Of a DNA stretch of 64,000 nucleotides, positions 55,569 through 64,000 are shown in pieces (positions within the stretch are counted from its first letter, which is position 1; every line of letters starts with the position of its first letter). The stretch covers positions 17,951,779 through 18,015,778 of the forward strand of contig CM055108.1 in NCBI GenBank assembly GCA_029204225.1, read 5' to 3'. The translations under genes and the position numbers were made by a program. Under the pieces are notes generated by a model that ran no database searches, was not told the DNA's origin, and was given only the letters and a program-made list of their open reading frames with translations. The stretch is from Diphasiastrum complanatum. Its lineage: Eukaryota > Streptophyta > Lycopodiopsida > Lycopodiales > Lycopodiaceae.

Positions 55569-55624
55569 GGAAGAAAAAGAAGCGCCCTCGGTTGGCGGAA
55601 GAAAAAGAAGCGCCCTCGGTTGGC
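55569..55624. repeat. 28-bp tandem duplication before the zinc knuckle
   Basis: Copies 55569-55596 and 55597-55624 are identical. Their length is not a multiple of three, so the upstream gag frame misses the zinc-knuckle frame. Confidence 0.96.
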
Positions 55625-56166
55625 GGACTTCGACAAGGCCAAAAGCGACGGGCTGTGTTTCTCCTGCATGGAGAAGGGGCACCTTTCCAAGGACTGCCCG
55701 AAGAGACGGAAGAAGGGTGGCCGCTCTTTTAAGGCACCAGGTAATTCTTCTATTTCTTGCCCCTGGATTCGTAGGCAGCCAAGTCGTGAGTGTTCTTTTT
55801 GACGACGGTTCTACACATAATTTTATTAATGCTAAGTTAGTGCAGAAGCTGCAGCTGGCAACCGCACCAAGTGACCACAAGCATGTAGTTAGGATGGCAG
55901 CTGGTGGGGAGCAGCAGGACTCGGACCACTTTGTCCCCCACGTGTCGTTGAAGATTCAAGACTGTGTAGATAGTTTGTCTTTTCATGTCATGAATCTAGA
56001 TAAGGTGAATGTAATCCTAGGAAAAGAGTGGTTATTTGCTAGGAATGAGTCCTTAAAGAAAGACTATGTATCTCATTGTATTTCTTTCTTGCATAATGAC
56101 TCATGGGTTTGTCTTAAAGGCGATGAGACTGATCTACCTTTTGTAACTGCTCATGAAGCGAATCAA

Positions 56167-56234
56167 TGTATTTTAAATTCTGAGTATTTTTCGTATTTAA
56201 TGTATTTTAAATTCTGAGTATTTTTCGTATTTAT
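56167..56234. repeat. 34-bp tandem duplication between protease and RT
   Basis: Copies 56167-56200 and 56201-56234, differing only at the last base. It shifts the frame after protease, and the open frame ends at 56217. Confidence 0.95.
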
Positions 56235-57433
56235 GTTATCTGAAAGATGAATCTTACATAGATGCTTTTAGTACTCATAATGTTAATGTTGATGTATCGA
56301 CTTTTCTTAAAGCTTTGTCTTTTACTGATGATGATTTAGAATCTTCGCCTGAGGGTAAAATCTTTAAGAGACTTAGGGAGGAGTATAGCGATATATTCCC
56401 TGAGCAGTTGCCTGAGGGTCTTCCCCCCTCACGGGGTGTAGACCATCATATAGATCTCCTTCCCGACAACTCTCCTATATCGCTTTTTCCCTACAGGATG
56501 AGCCCGAAGGAAGAAGATGAAGTTGCTAGTCAACTTAAGGAGTTACTACGTAAAGGCCATATCCGGCCTAGTAAATCGCCTAACAGGCAAGAAAGACGGT
56601 GGTATTCGTCTTTGTGTCGATTACAAAAAGCTTAATAAAATGACAATTAAGAACCGCTATCCCTTGCCTCGGATGGACGACTTAATGGACCCATTGAATG
56701 GTGATAAATATTTCACCAAATTGGACCTTAGGTCAGGGTACCATCAAATTAGAATTCACGAGGGGGATGTTTCCAAAACTGGTTTTCGTACTAGGTATGG
56801 CCATTACGAATTTTCAGTTTTACCCTTTGGTCTAACTAATGCCCCGACAACCTTCCAGCAGATGATTAACAATATTCTTCGTCCATATCTGGGGAAGTTT
56901 CTCATGGTATTTTTAGATGACATACTAATCTACAGTAAGACTCTTCAAGAGCACAAAGCGCATTTGCGTACAATCTTAGATAATCTAAGGCAGGCAAAGC
57001 TTTATGCTAAGGAGTCTAAATGTGAGTTTTTTCAAACTCGACTCAAGTATTTGGGACATATCGTTTCCGATCGAGGTCTTGAGATCGACTACGATAAGGT
57101 CCAGAAAGTTCGTGATTGGCCTATCCTGAAAACCATTAGGGAAGTAAAATCTTTTTTGGGCTTCACAGGCTTTTTCCATAAATTCATTAAAGACTATGCC
57201 TTAGTTGCATTGCCTCTAACGAATCTTCTTAAGGGAGTGAAGAAAGCTAAATGGAAAACAAAAAAAGGGTAATAAGAAGAAGGCCAGAAGGCGTTCGAAG
57301 ATCAGTCCTCCTGTTGTTTGGACTGATGAACTTAACCAAAGCTTTGAAGCTTTGAAGATGTTGGTGTCTACAGCCCCTATCTTACACATAGTGGACCCTA
57401 GCGGATCTTTCTTAGTGGAAACTTTCACATCAG

Positions 57434-57743
57434 ATGAGGAGCCACCTTACATGGATATCCCTTCAGACATTATCAGATATGAGGAACAGGGGTATATTCT
57501 TTTAGCCGGAGACTTCAATAGGAGTTCCATAGAGTAGAGGATGATCCACAACGGATACATGCCCTAGACTCTGATGATCTAGGCCTCAAGCTACGATTGG
57601 CAGATGCAGAGGGTCCAGTTACAGCACATGGGGAGCAGATGCTTCAGTTGGGCGGAGCTCATGGATTGGCCATTTATAATGGCCTACCACAGTGGCCAGG
57701 TTCAGGTGACTATTCTTGTTTTCCACATAGTGGAGGGCATAGT
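57434..57743 (+). pseudogene. LINE copy c, endonuclease piece
   Basis: PYMDIPSDIIRYEEQGYILL matches copy b's YILLEGDFN region. Decayed endonuclease follows, ending at the SGGHS motif (TGGAGGGCATAG). It is broken by the Ty3 insertion at 57744 and continues at 62212. Confidence 0.8.
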
Positions 57744-58101
57744 TGTTACGAGCACGTGACCAGTGCCGAACCCTAGAGAACACAGGAGGTCAGATACCAC
57801 AGTCAGGGTCGTGTCCAGAGTACATGACCAACAGGGCATGACAGTGTGAGTAGTGTGCCCCAGCACGGTCCATAGCCATGGCGGGCCTAACACAACTTAG
57901 GGACCCTGTCAGCAGGATGAGGCCCCCAGTTGGGTCCCAACGTGCAGTCGGCCACGTCAGTGCCACGTGACCGACACATGGCAGTATGTGTGCTACCAGT
58001 CCTCACACTGGGCTAGGAGGGGCTTACTCTATATCAGGGAGTAGGCAAGGTTGGGTGGATCAGTTAGTGTTTGCCCTACTGTGGTGTTAGGATCTATTAC
58101 A
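57744..58101 (+). repeat. 5' LTR of the Ty3 element
   Basis: Starts TGTTACGAGCACGTGACC and ends GGATCTATTACA. A CTATATCAGG near 58030 is a possible TATA box. Confidence 0.92.
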
Positions 58102-58102
58102 C

Positions 58103-58115
58103 TGGTATGAAAGCC
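58103..58115 (+). other. Primer binding site
   Basis: TGGTATGAAAGCC, a variant of the initiator tRNA-Met primer site, one base after the LTR end. Confidence 0.75.
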
Positions 58116-58977
58116 ATCTCCATCTTTGGGAGCTTAGTAACAGTAGTAGAGAAAGCTACCTGAAGATAGGAAATATTTCTCAGATTCTCAGGAAGGCATA
58201 GAGGAGAGAAGTCACTGTGGGAACAGCCTTCTATTCATCCAATTTTGGGGGGATTTCCACAATTTCTGAGGTAGTATTCCTTGTACAGAATTTATCCCTG
58301 TTTGTTGTGAGCTAATTGTGGATCTCAGAGCGGAATTGGAGTAGAAAGTAGTGAGCAGATCCATCGCTCTAGAAACAGCGACCTACCTCTGTTTTCCCAT
58401 TGAAATCTTTGCGGGTCTGAGCGGATTTCAAGTCAAAAATTGATGAGCAGGTTCAGCGCTGCTAGTACCTTTCGAAATTCGAATTTTGGAAAGAGTTTGG
58501 GCCTTAAGCCAGAAAATTCTGAACAGTAGAACCTCAGCCTGTCCAGCGAGCAGGGTGCCATTGAAAATCCGGAATTTAGAATTGTTTTTTGGCTTCAAAT
58601 TTGGTTTTTTTGGATCAACTCAGACGCTGATCAGACAGCGAGGGGGGAAAGCAAGAAATTCCAGATTTTCCTTTCATTTTCTTTGGCTTTCTATTCAATT
58701 TTTCAGAGCCACAGGTCTGCTAGTAGGTCAGTGAGCAACTTCCTCCAAGATTCCGGAAAATTGAAACACTATTTGGGCTTCAAACTTGGATTTTTCCGAG
58801 ACAGCAGATCTGAGATTCGTTGTGGGAGAGCTGAGAGGGTTCCTCTTCGTATTTTCTTTGGAAGTACAATCCTCAGAAACAGCTAAGTCTTCTTTCCCTC
58901 TTTGTACAGTTGTAAATCAGTCTTTTCGACTTTTTTTTTGAAAGGAAACGTCAAGCAATCTTTTTCTATCTCTGAAA
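58116..58977 (+). other. Leader of the Ty3 element
   Basis: About 860 bp between primer site and gag without a recognisable ORF. TTTTTTGGCTTCAAA-type phrases recur (58575, 58770). Confidence 0.5.
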
Positions 58978-59557
58978 ATGACCACTTCTTCGGGACCTGA
59001 TCAACCCCTGAGGCATTGATGAATTAGAAACGGAATCCCTGAGGTTCAATAAGGGGAAAGAACCAATGGAAGTTGAAGAACAAGAACAATTCGCCGAACA
59101 ACTCGACGAATTGGTTACCAAGGAGCAGTTTCTCCATTTGGTAACAGAGGTGGATGAACTGAAGTTGGCATTAGCCAATTTCAAGTCCAATGTGGACGAC
59201 TCATTCGCTGAACTCAAAGGCTTGATTTTGAGTTTCGCAAAAGGAAGCCTTCCCTCCACTTCTTAGTTGTCTCCTTCTCCACTTCCATCAGTCTCGGGTG
59301 AGCCTATGCGGTCTCACCCCAGTGTCTTTAAATACTTAAAGCCTCCTACTTTTATTGGGGAAGAGAAGGATAGAAATGCAGACATTCTACAAACCTTCCT
59401 CAGCAAATGGAAGAACATTCATGCTCTTAAACAGACCCCTGACCATTTGCAAGCTATTGAGGCCAGTCTTTCCTTAGGGCCCATGGCCTATAAGTGGTGG
59501 CTAAATCTCCAGGAGATTGGGCAGACTCCCCGGTCATGGAAGGAGTTTGCCACCTAG
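58978..59557 (+). pseudogene. Ty3 gag, N-terminal part
   Basis: From the ATG of MTTSSGPDQPLRH at 58978, with stops soon after. An open acidic, coiled-coil stretch follows (EEQEQFAEQLDELVTKEQFL; VDELKLALANFKSNVDDSF) at 59066-59260. The capsid start then reads FKYLKPPTFIGEEKDRNADI and LSLGPMAYKWWLNL. It ends at a TAG near 59557, where the sequence passes directly to RT. The rest of capsid, the zinc knuckle and protease are deleted. Confidence 0.8.
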
Positions 59558-60764
59558 TAGAGAGGTAGATCATGTAATAAACCTAGTACCAGGTATAGCA
59601 CCTGTTTCTAAACCTCCGTATCGGGTCAGCTGAACAGAGGATGAAGAAATAACTAGGCAGCTAGCAGATTATCTTGGGAAAGGCCAAATTCAGACCAATA
59701 GTTCACCATGGGCCTCTCCAGTCCTTTTGGTGAAAAAGAAAGAGGGGTCTATGCGTCTTTGCGTAGATTACAGAGCCCTCAATAAAGTCACAACTAGGAA
59801 TAAATACCCAATGCCTCAGGCAGACGAGTTGTTTGATCAACTTGACTGGGCTAAGTTTTTCAGTAAAATAGACCTCAAATCGGGATATCATCAAGTCCGT
59901 ATAAAATCGAAAGATGTCCCGAAAACAGCTTTCAGGACTCGTCATGGTCATTATGAGTTTAAGGTGATGCCATTTGTGCTCACAAATGCTTCAGCTACCT
60001 TTATGACCTTGATGAGCAGTGTCCTCAGACCATACTTGGGTAAGTTTGTGGTCGTACTTTTAGATGACATCCTCGTCTACAGCAAAACGAGGAAGGAGCA
60101 TCTAAAACACCTCAGAAAGGTGTTTCGATTGCTTAGAAAGCATAAGCTTTATGCTAAAGAATCCAAGTGTGAACTCTTCGTTGAAGAAGTAGCTTATTTG
60201 GGTCACATTATCTCGGCAGATGGGATTAAGATGGACCCCAATAAGGTTAAAGCCATACTCAGTTGGCTGAGACCTCAGAATATTTTAGAACTTCAGATCT
60301 TTCTTGGTTTGGCGGGATATTACAGACGATTTCTCAAGGAATATGCTCAGATAGCAGTTCCCATGACAAATCTTCTTAAGGGGAAGGGAAAGGAGTTCAT
60401 TTGGGAGTCCGCAGAGCAGGAGAGCTTTGATGCTCTCAAAACAGCCTTAGCTACAGCACCAGTTTTAAAAGTCGTCGACCCCAATCAGCCATTTGTGGTC
60501 GAAACAGATGCTAGCGACTTTGCAGTTGGTGTTGTACTAACTCAGAGTGGACGACCAGTTGCGTTCGAGAGTAAAAAACTCGAGCCAGCTCAGACTAGGT
60601 ATAGTGCCTATGAAAAGGAACTCTTTTCTATAGTCCATGCCCTTAAGACTTGGAGGCATTATTTGTATGGTACCAACTTTGACGTCCTGACAGACCATGA
60701 AAGTCTCAGATACCTTTGCAATCAACCCTATGATAAACGAGCTGACTTTCACTCGGATTCGTAA
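59558..60764 (+). pseudogene. Ty3 reverse transcriptase and RNase H
   Basis: Starts in the RT N-terminal region (DHVINLVPGIAPVSKPPYRV), with one TGA near 59630. From 59727 it is open for 345 codons: [48 protein letters not shown] (usually FGLTNAPATF) and the catalytic motif [12 protein letters not shown] at about 60045-60085, with Leu before DD. It continues [30 protein letters not shown], the RNase H motif [33 protein letters not shown] and [10 protein letters not shown]. It ends at 60764 after a deletion that removed the end of RNase H. It has the longest open RT in the window, but the Ty3 polyprotein is broken. Confidence 0.92.
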
Positions 60765-61870
60765 TGAGTTACTCCAGTCCTTGAGAGGGAAGTGCCAGCA
60801 TGATGCATTCTTCTCTACTATCTGGAACTCAGTCCAGAGCAGACAGTTACAGACTCCAAAACCAGTTCCCGGGGCTGGTGCCAGTTCATCCAAGAATACG
60901 GCAGCTTCCGTTGAGGATGATGATGAGTCTGAGTATACGTCAGATGACGTTGAGGATTGTGAGCCTGTATTACCCAAGCACCCCAGTGGTTGAGGGTCAG
61001 TTGACTCAAGGATTCAAATGGAAACAGTATTCCATTCAGAATGAGTACTTGCTCTATAGACATAGAGTATGTGTCCCCAATTCAGAGGATTATAGGCAGC
61101 AGGTCCTATATGAGTGTCATAACAATCCTAGTGCGGGGCACCCAGGCATTCAGAAGACCTATGAGCTTCTTCGTAGGCAATTTTTCTGGCCCAATATGAA
61201 AAAGGACGTCCAACAATATGTAACTAGTTGCCAGAAATGTCAAGTAAATAAAGCAAAGCGTTTGAAGGCAGGAGGGTTGTTACAGCCTTTAGATAGACCA
61301 GCTGGTAAATGGGAGAGTATCTCCATGGATTTTTTAGTAGGCCTGCCTAAAACCCAAAAGGGTAATGACGCTATATGGGTCACAGTTGACTGTCTAACCA
61401 AAATGGCTCATTTTATTCCGACCAAAACAACCGTTAGAGCTCCAGAGTTAGCGAGGTTGTTTGTAGACGGGCTATTTAAATTGTACGGTCTACCTTCCGG
61501 CATAGTCAGCGACCGAGACAGTAAGTTTAATGGAAATTTTTGGAGGGCAGTATTCCATCATCTCCATACTAAACTTAATATCAGTACCACCGACCATCCA
61601 CAAACGGACGGTCAAACAGAGAGGGTAAATCAGGTGCTGGAGGATATGCTTCGAGCATACGTCAGCAAGAAGCAGACTAATTGGGAGGAGTATCTCTCGA
61701 TATTAGAGTTTGCTTATAACAATACCAAACATTCAGCTACGGGATACAGCCCATTTATGTTGATGTACGGTTTTCAGCCACGCTCACCCACAGCTGTAGG
61801 GTTTAAACAGGAGAAAGTTGAAGCAGCCAGCAATTTTAGAAGACCTAAACCAGATGATAGAACATGCTAA
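60697..61870 (+). pseudogene. Ty3 integrase with acidic linker
   Basis: After RNase H is lost, the linker reads [20 protein letters not shown] in one frame and enters a Ser/Asp/Glu-rich tract (SVEDDDESEYTSDDVED, about 60910-60960). Integrase follows in the frame of 60800-61870. The HHCC zinc domain reads HNNPSAGHPGIQKTYELL and CQKCQ; the core has SMDFLVGLPKT (first Asp), IVSDRDSKFN (second Asp) and TDGQTERVNQVLEDM (Glu). It ends near 61870, where a deletion joins it to the truncated 3' LTR. No chromodomain is left. Catalytic residues are intact, but the frame is broken at both ends. Confidence 0.9.
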
Positions 61871-61872
61871 GC

Positions 61873-62211
61873 GTGCCGAACCCTAGAGAACACAGGAGGT
61901 CAGATACCACACTCAGGGTCGTGTCCAAAGTGCACGACCAACAGGGCATGACAGTGTGAGTAGTGTGCCCCAGCACAGTCCATAGCCATGGCGGGCCTAA
62001 CACAACTTAGGGACCCTGTCAGCAGGATAGGGCCCCCAGTTGGGTCCCGACGTGCAGTCGGCCACGTCAGTGCCACGTGACCGACACATGGCAGTATGCG
62101 TGCTACCAGTCCTCACACTGGGCTAGGAGGGGCTTACTCTATATCAGGGAGTAGGCAAGGTTGGGTGGATCAGTTAGTGTTTGCCCTACTATGGTGTTAG
62201 GATCTATTACA
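61873..62211 (+). repeat. 3' LTR of the Ty3 element, 5' end lost
   Basis: Aligns to the 5' LTR from 57763. The first 19 bases of the LTR and the end of pol are gone; GTGCC is shared by pol and LTR at the join. Confidence 0.92.
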
Positions 62212-63860
62212 ATAGTGTTGTTGATTATTTCATGGGATCACTGTCTCTCCTTCCCTCCATTTCATCCTTCTTTGTCCATTGCACCACCCTGTCTGATCAC
62301 TCATACCCTTCGCTCTCTTTCGGTCATCTTCGCACCACACACAATCGCCCATTAACCCCCATCGCGCAGCCTGTATACTGTTATACCTCCCACAACACCT
62401 CTCTATACCGAGAAGCCCTATTTGAACTCCTAACTCGCTTCTCGTACGAGCATACCTTAAAAGCCTCTTTTTCTTGTCCAGACCATCCATACCGCAACAT
62501 CCCTTGCTTTTCCATCCTCACGCCCCAAGCATCATCGACACCATCGACCACATAACCCATGGTATGACCAAGAATGCAATCACCTCCTTCAGAATTTTGG
62601 TTATGCATGCTACCACCTTCCCCATTTGGTAAAGGATTTGTCTGGGATGTACGGGATGTACATTGGGTGACCTCATTATTGTTATCTTGTTATATGCAGA
62701 TGATGTGGTTTTACTTTCCAGGACGAGAGAGGGCCTGCAGCAGCATGATGTGCTTCATTCTTGTGTACATAGTAGGGTTTGTGACTGAATGTGGCCAAGA
62801 CCAAGGCCATAGTGTTCAACACTTCCAGATCCTTCATGATACGGCAGAAGCTTATATGGGATGGGCACCCACTTGAGGTAGTTGACTCCTACACATATCT
62901 GGGTGTTGTATTCTCTGGTCCCACTTTCAGTATGAGACAGGCAATGGGCATCTATCTCCCTCCTACAGAAGGGCTATTCCTCATTGGTAGGTCTGGAGAG
63001 ACTGTGTCTAAGCTCACATATCAAGGATGTGACTAGTAAGTGCCAACTCTTTGACACTATGGTCGTCCCCTCAGCCTTGTACGCAGCAAAGGCATGGAGT
63101 ACTGGTTTGACATCCACTGAGTGGGCATGCATCTCACGACTCCAGATTCATATGCTATCTTGGATGATACGGGCTAAGCCATCTGTACCACATCAAATTA
63201 TTTTGGCAGAGTTTGTTGTCCCCCCCATTCAGATTGAGGCCTTGTTCCACATTGTCACTTTCATACAGAGATTGGAGGATCTCCAGGCTGGAGACACACT
63301 CTATGCTGCAGCAGCTTTGTCATCATCCCGACACTTACATTCAGAGGGACACACCTTCTCATGGTATTCCCAGGCCTGTCGTCTTCTTTCCACATTGGGT
63401 ATTCAGATCACCGACCTACCTGCTGCCACTCATCAGCATATTCCGGGCCACCCGTACAAGGCATATCTTTAGAGTACTTTGCAGGGTCTACTGGGGACCA
63501 AGAGCGAGTTCTATCGCACACATTTTCTATCTCTAGATCCAACTGGATGCCCTATAGTACCTGGATACCTGTTGGAGAGTATCTCACACAAACTACGGAT
63601 AGTGATGGGTCACATTAGCTAGCCATTTAGACCGGCAGATATAGTGATGGGTCACATTAGCTAGCCATTGAGATCGGTAGTGGCACCTGCGAGAGGCCCG
63701 TTTCTGTAGTATGTGTGACACACATGAGGTAGAGGATGAGTCCCATTTTCTCTTCAAATGCCCAGCTTTGATTTCCTCTCACTATGCCTCCGAACTTCAT
63801 GAAATGACTTTGACTTGTCATTGGTTAGATATGGTTAAGTTGATTCACTTTACAATGGGA
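62212..63860 (+). mobile_element. LINE copy c, remainder
   Basis: Continues the LINE after the Ty3 insertion: VVDYFMGSLSL, the late endonuclease motif TTLSDHSYPSLSFG (62284), then decayed linker to about 62590. Most of RT is deleted. The reading resumes just before the catalytic LLYADDVVLLS (62690). The C-terminal part is well kept at 62984-63472 (KCQLFDTMVVPSALYAAKAW). A Cys/His cluster, FCSMCDTHEVEDESHFLFKC, lies near 63700-63760, as at the end of many LINE polyproteins. No poly-A tail is visible before 63860. Confidence 0.85.
63599..63682. repeat. 42-bp tandem duplication in LINE copy c
   Basis: Copies 63599-63640 and 63641-63682, both starting ATAGTGATGGGTCACATTAG, with a few differences toward the end. 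Confidence 0.9.
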
Positions 63861-63879
63861 TGGTTGGCTTGGTTAGCTT

Positions 63880-64000
63880 TTCTTAAGTTAATTTCCCTGT
63901 ATTGTGATGCATCTTGGTTTTCAAGAGGGGCTTCAACTTGGGACCAAAGAAACTTTGGATTCCAAGCTAACCAACTGAGCCAACCCTCATTGGATTCTCT
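63880..64000 (-). repeat. tRNA-derived SINE-like sequence at the window edge
   Basis: On the minus strand GGGTTGGCTCAGTTGGTTAG near 63968-63987 is a good box A, and AAGTTGAAGCC (63939-63929) is a degenerate box B about 40 bp downstream, as in tRNA-derived SINEs. The right end is cut by the window. A decayed tRNA gene is the alternative. Confidence 0.4.

Larger units (their letters stand above)
55230..57433 (+). pseudogene. Ty3 gag-protease-RT, broken
   Basis: Gag end: LEDVVRFVRIFND (55420) and the zinc knuckle CFSCMEKGHLSKDC (about 55650), thrown out of frame by a 28-bp duplication just before it. Retropepsin-like protease: VSVLFDDGSTHNFI (about 55790), with Asp-Asp-Gly in place of Asp-Ser-Gly, and NVILGKEWL. 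A 34-bp duplication at 56167-56234 shifts the frame again. RT: FPEQLPEGLPPSRGVDHHID (56395), a small deletion near 56580, GGIRLCVDYKKLNKMT, LDLRSGYHQIRI, the catalytic FLDDILIYSK (56915) and FLGFTGFFHKFIK. RNase H begins (GSFLVETFTSD) and is cut at about 57433 by LINE copy c sequence. Integrase is missing. Chromovirus-like; lineage uncertain. Confidence 0.88.
57744..62211 (+). mobile_element. Ty3/gypsy element inserted in LINE copy c
   Basis: 4,468 bp. The 5' LTR is 57744-58101; the 3' LTR has lost its first bases (61873-62211). ATAGT flanks both ends (57739-57743, 62212-62216). Removing the element and one ATAGT restores the LINE frame from GGHS to VVDYFMG. The LTRs differ at about 10 of 339 aligned bases (about 3%). 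The interior holds a partial gag, RT-RNase H and integrase with deletions between them. It is a non-functional, fairly young insertion. Confidence 0.93.

Noticed and set aside
1-64000. CRISPR arrays, rRNA or intact tRNA genes
   Set aside because: No regularly spaced short repeats of that kind, no rRNA signatures and no complete cloverleaf seen.

Overview
This window looks like nuclear DNA of a land plant with a large, repeat-filled genome. A gymnosperm is a reasonable guess, but that is inference. The supporting evidence is nested LTR retrotransposons of both major superfamilies primed by initiator tRNA-Met, decayed LINEs, a plant-type RING-H2 gene, and a spliced host gene whose introns reach 2.8 kb. 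I saw no bacterial operons, rRNA genes or CRISPR arrays.

Host genes. There are two. At 6913-7356 (minus) lies an intact intronless RING-H2 E3 ligase gene of the RHA1/BRH1 type, with a TATA-like box and a G-box upstream. At 37856-45402 (minus) lies the 3' part of a gene I read as RTEL1, the helicase that regulates telomere elongation. Five exons (45092-45402, 44619-44764, 41749-41834, 39257-39442, 37856-38043) join with consistent splice sites and phases into about 304 codons that include a harmonin-like domain. The helicase exons must lie further upstream, probably beyond the window. A 59-bp tandem duplication in the last exon changes the C-terminus.

Region by region. 1-9400: mostly unrecognised DNA with a 152-bp tandem duplication, a Copia fossil, the RING gene and microsatellites. 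9411-25661: two Ty3/gypsy (Tat-like) elements. The first has a motif-rich leader, a broken gag and an internally deleted pol. The second has broken RT, RNase H and integrase, a large extra 3' ORF region and a 3' LTR. The extra region is split by a 5.3-kb LTR element (18237-23494) that has a zinc-knuckle ORF and a repeated unknown protein module but no visible RT. 26560-34051: a minus-strand Copia element, split by a younger plus-strand Copia element (28664-33382) with flanking AGTCC repeats and LTRs about 2.5% diverged. 34935-37000: hAT-like and Copia fossils. 37856-45402: RTEL1. 46340-63860: LINE copies, a composite LTR-gag-LTR-gag-pol structure, and a Ty3 element (57744-62211) inserted in a LINE with an ATAGT target duplication.

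How it fits together. Only the two host genes look functional. Everything else is layered insertion and decay, and the layers can be ordered by nesting. Short tandem duplications (15-152 bp) recur across host and transposon sequence and several shift reading frames. The most novel material is the extra 3' ORF of the Tat-like element, the repeated module shared by two non-autonomous Copia-like elements on opposite strands, and the short motif arrays in retroelement spacers.
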